NCBI GenBank assembly: GCA_009924775.1
Contig: RFQY01000007.1
Span: 1-34,080 of the forward strand
Reading direction: 5' to 3'
Source: Paracoccaceae bacterium
GTDB lineage: Bacteria > Pseudomonadota > Alphaproteobacteria > Rhodobacterales > Rhodobacteraceae
Length of the DNA stretch: 34,080 nucleotides
Made by a program: the position numbers and the translations under genes. Below the pieces are notes generated by a model, which did no database searches, was not told the origin of the DNA, and saw nothing but the letters and a program-made list of their open reading frames with translations. The stretch's first letter is position 1, and every line of letters starts with the position of its first letter. Positions 7,511-13,537 of this stretch are shown here, piece by piece.

Positions 7511-8217
7511 TATTTCTTGCCCCCAAGTTTCTTCTGAAGACTTTTAGAAGCTTCATCCATTTGGACACCTACTAAAGCCTCCACTGAATCCACCTTGTAA
7601 TGGGTCAGCATCTTCTGCATGGTGCCAGGGAATTCATTTTCAACAGACAGGACCAATTCCCTAAAGGATGACAATTTCTTGTCACTTTCTGGTGCTGGTA
7701 AAGCTGGCTTTACTACTGGTGATGCTGGTAAAGAAGTCTTTACTACTGGTGGAATAGAATCCACTTCAGTTTCATCCAGCCATCCCAACCCACAAATGCT
7801 TAAGGTCACCCGCCTTTTGGCCTTGGTTTCAGCTTTCATCAGTTGGTTTGCTCTGGCTTCACCAGACAGACCCTTCACACTGACCACACCTGAGGCTTCA
7901 TCAGTTCTGCCACTGACATCTTCAGCCCTTGCCACCACAGTGTAGATGTCATCCACCAATTCCCTTGAATGGATGGTGATGGAAACACCATGAAGCTTTC
8001 TTAGCTGGTCTGAACACGCTCTAGTCGCGTAAAGCTTTAACTGGCCACCAAGTTTGATGTACTCGAAAGGTTGTGTGTGTGGATTCAATCCAAGACTTTC
8101 ACAGACCTTCAGGTAATATCCAGACCTTTGGGTTTCATCCATGGATGACAGATCACCCTGGACCAAAACTGAATCTGGCTTGATGTTGCTGTTATTTCTC
8201 ACTTTTAAAGCATTCAT
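7510..8217 (-). CDS. Putative RecT/Bet-like single-strand annealing protein
   Basis: A 235-residue protein. The core (about residues 30-150) has the pattern YYLKVCESLGLNPHTQPF, then KLYATRACSDQLRK, an Asp/Gly-rich strand region, and a conserved AETKAKRRVTLSICGLGWLDETE helix. This arrangement recalls the CxxxxLNP...P core of RecT/Redbeta annealases and is common in phage recombination operons. The C-terminal part is a Pro/Ala-rich linker with a tandem PVVK repeat, then a helix. Neighbours (Gp157, SSB, RusA) support a recombination role. The ATG at 8217 (MNALK) overlaps the CsrA-like gene by 26 nt with GAGAGG upstream; the frame is open further upstream to 8286. Family assignment is moderate. 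Confidence 0.6.
   Translation of the reverse strand: MNALKVRNNSNIKPDSVLVQGDLSSMDETQRSGYYLKVCESLGLNPHTQPFEYIKLGGQLKLYATRACSDQLRKLHGVSITIHSRELVDDIYTVVARAEDVSGRTDEASGVVSVKGLSGEARANQLMKAETKAKRRVTLSICGLGWLDETEVDSIPPVVKTSLPASPVVKPALPAPESDKKLSSFRELVLSVENEFPGTMQKMLTHYKVDSVEALVGVQMDEASKSLQKKLGGKK
7694..7750. repeat. Short tandem repeat in annealase linker (period 30 bp)
   Basis: Two imperfect 27-bp units (7694-7720 and 7724-7750), each starting GCTGGTAAAG and ending TTTACTACTGGT, encode two PVVKxxLPA units in the linker between the annealing domain and C-terminal helix. It is likely a local duplication that lengthened a flexible linker. Confidence 0.6.
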
Positions 8218-8383
8218 TTTGAAGCATTTCCTCTCTGTAAATTTTGAATGATCTCGGTCCATCAAATGCCAGTTGGTAAGTTCCATCTGGCAGCTTTCGA
8301 AAACTAACTCTTAACTGATCAGTGGGTGATTTTTCATTCCACACGATCACACCTTCATCAGATTGTCTTTTCAGTACCAACAT
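8192..8383 (-). CDS. CsrA-like RNA-binding regulator
   Basis: A 63-residue protein that resembles CsrA/RsmA. It begins MLVLKRQSDEGVIV, matching the CsrA N-terminal strand with L4, R6 and E10, and ends with the strand QLAFDGPRSFKIYREEML, matching the CsrA segment that carries the RNA-contacting arginine in the HREE motif (here YREE). The middle strand is divergent. CsrA dimers bind GGA motifs near ribosome binding sites and alter translation. The ATG at 8383 has a strong GAGGAGG Shine-Dalgarno 9 nt upstream; the longer frame from 8404 lacks one. It overlaps both neighbours by 26 nt. A phage-encoded CsrA-like gene in a recombination operon is unusual. RNA binding is inferred, not shown. Confidence 0.7.
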   Translation of the reverse strand: MLVLKRQSDEGVIVWNEKSPTDQLRVSFRKLPDGTYQLAFDGPRSFKIYREEMLQNECFKSEK

Positions 8384-8597
8384 CCTTGCTGTCCTCCTCA
8401 TCATCTAAATCTGAAAGTCCTTCCTCATGAATGACTGCCATATATTCCGCAATGGTTTCTAGGTGTCTGTTAATCCGCCTTTCTAGGGTTCGCTGTTCCC
8501 TGAATGTGTTGTCTGGGTGTAGCTGGCTTGAATACTCAAAAACTTTGAGCATCAAATCTGCCAGCAGCTTTTGCATTGGCTTGCTAATCCTTGCCAT
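8358..8597 (-). CDS. Small helical early protein
   Basis: A 79-residue protein of unknown function, mainly helical, with a basic first two-thirds (MARISKPMQKLLADLMLKVF..., ERRINRHLETIAEYM) and an acidic tail (SDLDDEEDSKD). The ATG at 8597 is supported by an ideal GGAGG 8 nt upstream; an upstream ATG at 8612 would add five residues and lacks that support. It is the first gene after the non-coding stretch 8598-8700 and overlaps the CsrA-like gene by 26 nt, so it may be the first gene of an early operon. Confidence 0.65.
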   Translation of the reverse strand: MARISKPMQKLLADLMLKVFEYSSQLHPDNTFREQRTLERRINRHLETIAEYMAVIHEEGLSDLDDEEDSKDVGTEKTI

Positions 8598-8618
8598 GTG
8601 AATAACCTCCATTCACAT

Positions 8619-8680
8619 AGCCTATCTTTAATGTTTGTTTTTGTCAGTTTGCAGTTTGGCTAACAAATGATTCCATTTGT
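8619..8680 (-). promoter_or_regulatory. Candidate early promoter with adjacent inverted repeat
   Basis: In the 103-nt gap 8598-8700 the minus strand shows CTGACA (8647-8642, 5 of 6 matches to a -35 box), a 17-nt spacer and TAGGCT (8624-8619, 3 of 6). Just upstream is a perfect 7-bp inverted repeat, ACAAATG (8663-8669) and CATTTGT (8674-8680), with a 4-nt loop, that could be an operator. No T-run follows it, so it is not a standard terminator. Weak call. Confidence 0.3.
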
Positions 8681-8700
8681 CAGACAAAGATTATTTGTGG

Positions 8701-8877
8701 TTAATCTAAAAGTGACAGGATGAGTTCAGAAAGTTTAAACTTTTCCATCCTATCCTGCAGTTCCTTTTGAAGCTTTTCAATGGCAGGTAATTCCTCAGAC
8801 ATATGCTTAATGGCAAGCCTTCTTATTTTGTCTTTGGATGCCTGATTCAATCTCTTAAAGTCACCAAAAGGATTCAT
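8701..8877 (-). CDS. Small charged helical protein (58 aa)
   Basis: An ATG at 8877 opens a 58-residue frame (starting MNPFGDFKRLNQASKDKIRR and ending ELILSLLD) that stops at TAA 8703-8701. It starts 3 nt after the stop of the preceding gene, which fits translational coupling, and the sequence is a plausible amphipathic charged helix with the composition of the neighbouring genes. The Shine-Dalgarno (AAGTGA) is weak. Function unknown; it could be a small regulator near the integrase. Confidence 0.55.
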   Translation of the reverse strand: MNPFGDFKRLNQASKDKIRRLAIKHMSEELPAIEKLQKELQDRMEKFKLSELILSLLD

Positions 8878-8880
8878 GGG

Positions 8881-9159
8881 TCACTTGTTGATTTGATATC
8901 CATTCCTGGTCTTGATCAGGATCATTCTTTCCACCAGATCAGCCAGCTTGGAACGGAAGGATGATGAATTTTCCAGTGCCAGTTTGTTGGCCAAACCTTG
9001 GCTGGTCAGGACTTCCCTTTTGAGGGTTTGAATGACCAGTGATTCCAGTTCTGTGAACTTCTTCCAATGCTTTGGCCACTTGCGTTTTTGTTTGTTAAGT
9101 CGGCCATCCTTGGCCAATGGTTCTTCCTGATGAATCCTGATTTCTTCCTGATTAGACAT
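8881..9159 (-). CDS. Putative winged-helix DNA-binding protein
   Basis: A 92-residue protein. The first 30 residues are charged and basic (KQKRKWPKHWKK); from about residue 36 the pattern ELESLVIQTLKREVLTSQGL..., then SSFRSKLADLVERMILI, and a final short hairpin KTRNGYQINK looks like a winged helix-turn-helix: helix, helix, recognition helix, wing. The gene follows the integrase by 22 nt with AAAGGA 8 nt before the ATG. Being next to an integrase, it could be a directionality factor or a transcription regulator; no direct evidence separates these options. Confidence 0.5.
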   Translation of the reverse strand: MSNQEEIRIHQEEPLAKDGRLNKQKRKWPKHWKKFTELESLVIQTLKREVLTSQGLANKLALENSSSFRSKLADLVERMILIKTRNGYQINK

Positions 9160-9181
9160 TGCGAATCCTTTCTATGGGTGA

Positions 9182-10084
9182 TTAGTTAGTGGTCAAAGCT
9201 CTAATCAGTTCATCTGTTGCAGATGACTGACCTACATAGTGGGAAGTCATGGACTGGCTGTTGTGACCCAATAGGATCCTTGCAGCTTCCAGCCCATGTT
9301 CTTGCTGGATCTGCCTTGCTCGGCCTGATCTAATTCCCCTTAGGGTCCATCCAGGTAGGTGTGATAGGATTCCATCCTTAACAAGATTTACTGTACACCT
9401 TTTCACTATCCGCTGGTAGCTCAGCCTAGCTAAAAACCCCAGCTTATTTTTGGCACTCGGAAAATAATATCCATTTGTAGATGGTGACATGGTGTCTAAA
9501 ATAGACATTGCTGCCTGCCCTAAAAACAGGGTCCTTTCTTCACCTCTCCAAGACCCCTTGTGATCATTCAAGTGCCACAGTGTCAGGTCAGGTCTGACCT
9601 GTTCCAATTCCCTGGCATTCAGCTTCACAATCTCATTGGGTCTTGCAGCTGTCAGCCAGTGCAGCTGGATCAGTTGCTGAATAGGTAATGGCAGATAAGG
9701 CAGGATCTGCTGGATGTCTGACCATTTGACAGGTTTGGTTCTGATGGGTGGCCTTCCCTGCCTTGGATTGGGCATCCAGATGGCCTGACAGGCCAAGAAT
9801 GTGGACTGGCTGATCTGCCCCTGTTCCCAGGCATAGCCAATCCATCTGATGGTTTTGTTTAGGTATTCCCTGATGGTCTTTCTTGATAGGCCAACACCTA
9901 TCATATGATCCCTAAATTTCCTAAGATGCTGGACTGTAAGCCTTTTCAGGCTCATGTCACTGGGAATCACCTCACAGAACCTTTTGTGGCAACACCTATG
10001 GGTTGTCAGTTCTGTGCTGTTCTGCAGATAAGTTTGCAGATAGGTAAGGAATTGTTCAAAAGAAACACTAACTGTGGAAAACAT
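9182..10084 (-). CDS. int: Tyrosine recombinase (phage integrase)
   Basis: A 300-residue integrase. Residues 6-95 form a SAM-like core-binding domain and residues 120-295 the catalytic domain. Catalytic residues seen: R148 in TAARPNE, K176 (NDHKG), R249 in WTLRGIR, H274 in LLGHNS and nucleophile Y283 in SHYV. The first histidine of the usual HxLR box is replaced by W246. It would recombine the tRNA-Pro-like attP located 50 bp before its start codon with the host tRNA gene. A GGAGG lies about 7 nt upstream of the ATG, followed by a GGATGGACC motif. It is transcribed in the same direction as the structural genes upstream and the early genes downstream. Confidence 0.92.
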   Translation of the reverse strand: MFSTVSVSFEQFLTYLQTYLQNSTELTTHRCCHKRFCEVIPSDMSLKRLTVQHLRKFRDHMIGVGLSRKTIREYLNKTIRWIGYAWEQGQISQSTFLACQAIWMPNPRQGRPPIRTKPVKWSDIQQILPYLPLPIQQLIQLHWLTAARPNEIVKLNARELEQVRPDLTLWHLNDHKGSWRGEERTLFLGQAAMSILDTMSPSTNGYYFPSAKNKLGFLARLSYQRIVKRCTVNLVKDGILSHLPGWTLRGIRSGRARQIQQEHGLEAARILLGHNSQSMTSHYVGQSSATDELIRALTTN

Positions 10085-10224
10085 GGGTCCATCCTCCTAA
10101 CTATTGGGCTAAACCAGAGGATGGGACCAAGTCGCTTGGTTCGGGACCAAGAGGTCGCAGGTTCGAATCCTGTTACCCCGACTATCAGAACCTAAAGATT
10201 TGACAGGTTCCATCCTCTAACTGG
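10085..10224. other. attP region with candidate arm-type sites
   Basis: This non-coding stretch between integrase and the next gene holds the tRNA-derived core (10135-10181) flanked by three related sequences: GGGTCCATCCTCCTAACT at 10085-10102, an inverted copy at 10114-10130 (complement reads TTGGTCCCATCCTCTGG), and AGGTTCCATCCTCTAACTGG at 10205-10224. Repeats of this kind on both sides of a core are typical arm-binding sites for tyrosine integrases. A 6-bp inverted repeat GAACCT/AGGTTC lies at 10188-10210. Core use and arm binding are inferred. Confidence 0.65.
10135..10181 (+). other. attP: attP core: 3' half of a tRNA-Pro(CGG) gene
   Basis: The segment folds as the 3' part of a tRNA: anticodon stem CTTGG/CCAAG with loop TTCGGGA (anticodon CGG, 10142-10144), a 5-nt variable loop, T stem GCAGG/CCTGT with loop TTCGAAT, the 3' acceptor strand TACCCCG and discriminator A (10181). 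The D arm and the matching 5' acceptor strand are absent upstream, so it is not a functional tRNA. Integrases commonly use tRNA 3' ends; the phage copy restores the host gene after insertion. It holds five CpG dinucleotides within about 50 nt, unlike the surrounding phage DNA. Confidence 0.85.
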
Positions 10225-10235
10225 ATGAATCTTAT

Positions 10236-10586
10236 TTATTCATCCATGTCCATGTCAACAGGAAACATATCATTTTGTTGCATAATCATGGCTGCTGGAA
10301 CAAACCCAGCATCTTGTGGATGGTGGATGTGTTCGTTATTAATCCACCTTTTCCGCATCACTTCAATCTTTTCTGGTGACCCTGGTGGATGTTCTGTGGG
10401 TTTATCTGGCAGCTTGCTTGGGTGCCTATGGGCTTCTGCCCTGTCTTCCCTTTCAACCCTAAAGTTGACAGGAATCTTTAAATTTTTTGATTTAGGATGC
10501 TGGTAGCAGGCAAGGCATAGATATCTGGACTTGTGGGGTTTCAATTGGCCGCACAGTAAACATTCAATTAGCCGGACAGTGCCCAT
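10236..10586 (-). CDS. Small zinc-finger protein of unknown function
   Basis: A 116-residue protein with an N-terminal double CxxC zinc finger (ECLLCGQLKPHKSRYLCLACYQ), a basic, Pro-rich middle and an acidic end (VDMDMDE). The ATG at 10586 has AAGGA close upstream; an ATG at 10613 would add nine residues but lacks a Shine-Dalgarno. It directly follows the HNH gene, is the last gene of the late block and lies next to attP. A nucleic-acid-binding role is plausible from the zinc finger alone. Confidence 0.6.
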   Translation of the reverse strand: MGTVRLIECLLCGQLKPHKSRYLCLACYQHPKSKNLKIPVNFRVEREDRAEAHRHPSKLPDKPTEHPPGSPEKIEVMRKRWINNEHIHHPQDAGFVPAAMIMQQNDMFPVDMDMDE

Positions 10587-10619
10587 GAATTCCTTTGGGG
10601 CAGCCACTTCCATGTGTAG

Positions 10620-10937
10620 TTATTTGGTTGGTCTAGTTTCTATCTTTCGATAATACCTTCTAACATCCATGATGACATCAGGATTCCATGAATGCCAGCT
10701 TAGCAGGTGACCCCAAACAAAATGACATTTACCTGGACCATTGCACAGGGTGATCAGGTTGGACCAGTCTAGTTCTTTTTGGTCACCATCTGGAAGGTGA
10801 TATGGGTAGATGTGATGCACTTCCAGTTGATCCTGTTTGGCATTGCCACAGGCTTCACAGAATGGATGATCTCTCAGGAAATCCTGACGGATCCTAGGCC
10901 ACCTTGGTGATCTGGGTTTTCCACCAAAGACCTTCAT
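10620..10937 (-). CDS. HNH endonuclease (second copy)
   Basis: A 105-residue HNH protein distinct from the one at the left edge. It has CEAC (C27, C30), the LEVHHIYPYH core (H41, H42), N60 in WSNLITLC and C65/C71-H72 with a following WGH. The end, HSWNPDV, and the overall pattern resemble an HNH family I recall from Planctomycetota genomes, which is one reason for suggesting such a host. The ATG at 10937 follows the preceding stop by 4 nt; a TTG at 10955 would add six residues. Role unknown; free-standing HNH genes may be homing-like or assist packaging. Confidence 0.8.
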   Translation of the reverse strand: MKVFGGKPRSPRWPRIRQDFLRDHPFCEACGNAKQDQLEVHHIYPYHLPDGDQKELDWSNLITLCNGPGKCHFVWGHLLSWHSWNPDVIMDVRRYYRKIETRPTK

Positions 10938-10941
10938 GGAT

Positions 10942-11259
10942 CTAGAATGCTGCAATAAGGATCTTGATGCATATCCTAAGAACCATAGCCCATGGAATCA
11001 CACCAAGTTCTATGGTTTTACCTTCTTCACTGATTGCAGATTTGGTGATGACTTCCTGCAGAACCAGCAAAGCTTCATCCTTGGATATATCCTTGTCACC
11101 AATAACTTTCTGGTCAGGAAGTGTCTGGGCTGCAGCATAGCCTGCAAGATTCCAGGCTGCATTCACTGCTGTTTTCAAAGGGACATCCTTGCCCCTAAGC
11201 TTATCAATAATCAGTGCCACACCTTCAAAAGGTAGATCTTGGGGAAATGGTAGTAACAT
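10942..11259 (-). CDS. Small protein with C-terminal hydrophobic segment
   Basis: A 105-residue protein without a named family. The first 85 residues look soluble and helical; the last 19 (VIPWAMVLRICIKILIAAF) are strongly hydrophobic with two positive charges and could be a C-terminal membrane anchor. It follows the holin-like gene after 2 nt, with AGAGGA about 7 nt before the ATG. The location in a segment with a holin candidate, a Cys-rich small protein and a papain-like peptidase suggests a role in lysis or envelope interaction, but this is context only. Confidence 0.55.
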   Translation of the reverse strand: MLLPFPQDLPFEGVALIIDKLRGKDVPLKTAVNAAWNLAGYAAAQTLPDQKVIGDKDISKDEALLVLQEVITKSAISEEGKTIELGVIPWAMVLRICIKILIAAF

Positions 11260-11261
11260 AA

Positions 11262-11516
11262 TTAATCCTCTTTAAGGTGACCAATTCTGGTGGCCAGATC
11301 CAAGATCTGGGAATTATGTTCGCACTGTTTGTCACAGATCTTCTGGATACCTGCTTCAAGCCTGTCCAGAAACAGCAGATGCCTTTGATGTAGTGGCATC
11401 AGGATGTTATTTCCCAACCACTTGCAGGTGCTAAAGATGCCATACCCTATGGCAACCAAAGCTGCCACAGGGATGCCCATTTTATCCAGCAACATCAACC
11501 AATCTATATCAGCCAC
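11262..11516 (-). CDS. Holin-like small membrane protein
   Basis: An 84-residue protein with a single predicted membrane helix at about residues 14-31 (GIPVAALVAIGYGIFSTC) and a charged, helical C-terminal half that may form a coiled coil. The N-terminus is short and slightly acidic. This layout is typical of one-helix holins of the BhlA/UviB kind or of phage membrane accessory proteins. The gene overlaps its upstream neighbour by 8 nt and lies next to other candidate lysis genes. Without homology evidence the holin call stays tentative. Confidence 0.55.
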   Translation of the reverse strand: MADIDWLMLLDKMGIPVAALVAIGYGIFSTCKWLGNNILMPLHQRHLLFLDRLEAGIQKICDKQCEHNSQILDLATRIGHLKED

Positions 11517-11736
11517 AGCATCCCCCTTTGGCTCGGATCCTGAATGATCGGGTCTTTCCTAATCGTTCCCTGATTGGCTGGTGGGAAACTTCCCCACAGG
11601 ATTTGCATCCAGACACAGACTGATTCACAGACTGTTGAAACTTCTGACATTCAGCACAAGATGAATCCTTCACTGCTTCTGCCACTGCTCTATCAGCTTC
11701 CATGGATGCCAACACTGCTGCCAAAATCAAATCCAT
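11509..11736 (-). CDS. Small Cys-rich protein (CxxC pairs)
   Basis: A 75-residue protein. The first 12 residues are hydrophobic (MDLILAAVLASM), followed by CAEC and CKSC motifs about 16 residues apart and a basic tail ending GGCCG. The Cys pairs could hold zinc or disulfides. The frame is open further upstream, but that part overlaps the peptidase gene in another frame; the ATG at 11736 has AAGGGG 7 nt upstream. It may be a short secreted or membrane-associated partner in the lysis segment; function unknown. Confidence 0.55.
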   Translation of the reverse strand: MDLILAAVLASMEADRAVAEAVKDSSCAECQKFQQSVNQSVSGCKSCGEVSHQPIRERLGKTRSFRIRAKGGCCG

Positions 11737-11746
11737 AAATAACCCC

Positions 11747-12664
11747 TTAGATAAACCAATCCAACTTCTGTGCAGGGAATCCTGCAAAATTAGACAGGCT
11801 AAACACTTCACCTGTCCTACAGATCCAATCCATTTCACTTGCCTTAATCCAGAATCCACCAGCAGGTTCCTGATAGTGACCAGGACTGGTGCCATGGGAT
11901 GCTCCCCATGAATTCTGGATCCAAAATATGTCGCCAAATTCTGGATGATCAGCCCATCCCAAACAACTCATCTGATGACCCCATGTGGTCACCCTGGTGT
12001 TCAGCAGGATGGCTGGATTTCCTTGGATGGGTGGATTCATTTTCCCACCCCAATTGCTGGCACAGGTGATGGGATATCCATTGATTAAAGATGCTTTGCA
12101 ATCAGTCCATGAATGCAGTCTGGCTGATGATTTCACCAGATGTTTCTTGGCTGGTGACAGAAACTTGTCAGATATCTTCTGACCATCTGACCAGTCAAGT
12201 TCTGCCTTCTCACCCCAGACCAGTGAATCATCTGTGACTTTTACCTGTGGCACATCTGGATGATTGGATGGCAGCACACCAAATTTTTGAATGGCTTCAA
12301 TGGCAGCACTGCCAAAGGATCCTTCACCCCTGCCCAACAGACCGCCAATCTCCCTGCTTTTGCCATATGGTAATAACCAAAATGGACAGATTGGATCTTC
12401 AAGCTGACCTAGCTGGTGAACTTCAACAGATTCCAAACACCATAAAGCCATTCCAAGACCGCACCCCACACAGGATCCAGTTTGCTGGTAAAAAGGTTTG
12501 TGGTCTTTAATGAACTTGTATAAAAGTGCTTGCTTGCTGGTTGGCTCATCATATCTGCCAGAAATGGCAAATACTGGCATCCGTGACTGGATCTGTTGAT
12601 CCAGTTCTATCTGGTATGGTGTCCTGTCTTCAGGCTGGATCCATCCCAGATTGGTAGGTGGCAT
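11747..12664 (-). CDS. Papain-like cysteine peptidase (C1 family)
   Basis: A 305-residue protein with a complete papain-type active site: oxyanion-hole Q61 and nucleophile C65 in QTGSCVGCG, H230 in TTWGHQMSCLGW and N251 in IQNSWG, the classic NSWG box. No signal peptide is evident. C1 peptidases are uncommon in phages; it sits beside a holin-like gene and after the fibre genes, where an endolysin is expected, and no muralytic enzyme is recognised elsewhere. It could cut peptide crosslinks or surface proteins of the host, or mature a virion protein. The family call is firm, the role open. I recall similar genes in planctomycete prophages. Confidence 0.85.
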   Translation of the reverse strand: MPPTNLGWIQPEDRTPYQIELDQQIQSRMPVFAISGRYDEPTSKQALLYKFIKDHKPFYQQTGSCVGCGLGMALWCLESVEVHQLGQLEDPICPFWLLPYGKSREIGGLLGRGEGSFGSAAIEAIQKFGVLPSNHPDVPQVKVTDDSLVWGEKAELDWSDGQKISDKFLSPAKKHLVKSSARLHSWTDCKASLINGYPITCASNWGGKMNPPIQGNPAILLNTRVTTWGHQMSCLGWADHPEFGDIFWIQNSWGASHGTSPGHYQEPAGGFWIKASEMDWICRTGEVFSLSNFAGFPAQKLDWFI

Positions 12665-12667
12665 GAA

Positions 12668-13351
12668 TTATTTTGTTATTCGTTCCAATGCATTTGCAAT
12701 TTCACTAAATTTCTTGGCCATGGATTTTCTTAAGTTGTCATCCAACACTGTGGCTGGATCCTCAGGAAATCCTGACCCCTGTAGTTCTGATTGTAATCTG
12801 GATCTTATTTCAGCCAAATCGGAAGGGTTTAGGATCTTTCCTGATGCCTCTTTAGCCACCTGCAATAGTTCCCCTGCAGTATTAATTCCAGCCCCTAGGA
12901 CTGCTTTAGAAAGGCTTTTGTATAGGGAAGCTAACTTGATAGCCTTTTCCTGTTTTCCTGCCTCATTTAAAGCTTTATAAACAGCTTTCAAATCCCTTTC
13001 CAGCTTACCTAGATTCTCAGGATCTGGGGTTGGTGCAGGTGGTTCTGGAAGATCCCCAATGGTGACAATGGTGATGGAAGGCTTAGATGCCTGATCACCT
13101 TTTGCACAATATGCCAGCACCCGATATTTGCCAGGGATGGTAGTGGTGACCACAGCAGTGGATGTGTCTTTGAGCAATTCCACAGGAAACAGGTTCAGTC
13201 CTGAATCCAGCACCACCCATTGGATGGACTTGCTGTCACTGGTAGCTGGGATGGAAACAAATGATCCTGGCATCCCATGGATTTCTGGTGGAAGGCTGAC
13301 CTGCTGACCGCACAGCAGCAGGACGGAAGTGATGATGTTATGGGTTAGCAT
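12668..13351 (-). CDS. Secreted protein with Ig-like N-terminal and helical C-terminal region
   Basis: A 227-residue protein. It starts with a signal-peptide-like segment (MLTHNIITSVLLLC) though no strict lipobox. Residues 20-95 have an immunoglobulin-like beta pattern (IQWVVLDSGLNLFPVELL..., GKYRVLAYCAKGD); after a Pro-rich linker (EPPAPTPDPE) the rest is helical. I recall this two-part architecture from Gemmataceae phage-like loci, where function is unknown. The ATG at 13351 has AAGGA about 10 nt upstream; a TTG codon directly before it is in frame. It could be an exported host-surface or lysis-related factor. Confidence 0.6.
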   Translation of the reverse strand: MLTHNIITSVLLLCGQQVSLPPEIHGMPGSFVSIPATSDSKSIQWVVLDSGLNLFPVELLKDTSTAVVTTTIPGKYRVLAYCAKGDQASKPSITIVTIGDLPEPPAPTPDPENLGKLERDLKAVYKALNEAGKQEKAIKLASLYKSLSKAVLGAGINTAGELLQVAKEASGKILNPSDLAEIRSRLQSELQGSGFPEDPATVLDDNLRKSMAKKFSEIANALERITK

Positions 13352-13526
13352 CAAAATATTTCCTTAAAAGTTTTTTAAGTTGCTGAATGGTTGTTTCAAT
13401 TTCAGAACCATTAGGAAAGAAATCAGATTCATTGGTTTGTTTTTTCCCAGTTCTGGCAATGAATTGAACTTGATAGCCTTTATTGTTGGTTTCTATGTCA
13501 GTGGTTTCCAAAATTGAAATTTCCAT
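13338..13526 (-). CDS. Small beta-strand-rich protein after tail fibre
   Basis: A 62-residue protein with three predicted strands (MEISILETTDIE, GYQVQFIART, FFPNGSEIE) and a C-terminal basic helix (TIQQLKKLLRKYF). The ATG at 13526 has AGGAG just upstream. An alternative ATG at 13541 overlaps the fibre stop codon as ATGA and would add five residues without a Shine-Dalgarno. Position directly after the fibre gene suggests a fibre-assembly or small structural role; no family recognised. Confidence 0.55.
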   Translation of the reverse strand: MEISILETTDIETNNKGYQVQFIARTGKKQTNESDFFPNGSEIETTIQQLKKLLRKYFDANP

Positions 13527-13537
13527 AACACTCCTAA

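Noticed and set aside
8663..8680. Rho-independent terminator
   Set aside because: The 7-bp inverted repeat is AT-rich and not followed by a T-run on the minus strand.
10085..10184. Functional tRNA gene
   Set aside because: The 5' acceptor strand and D arm are missing; only the 3' half folds.
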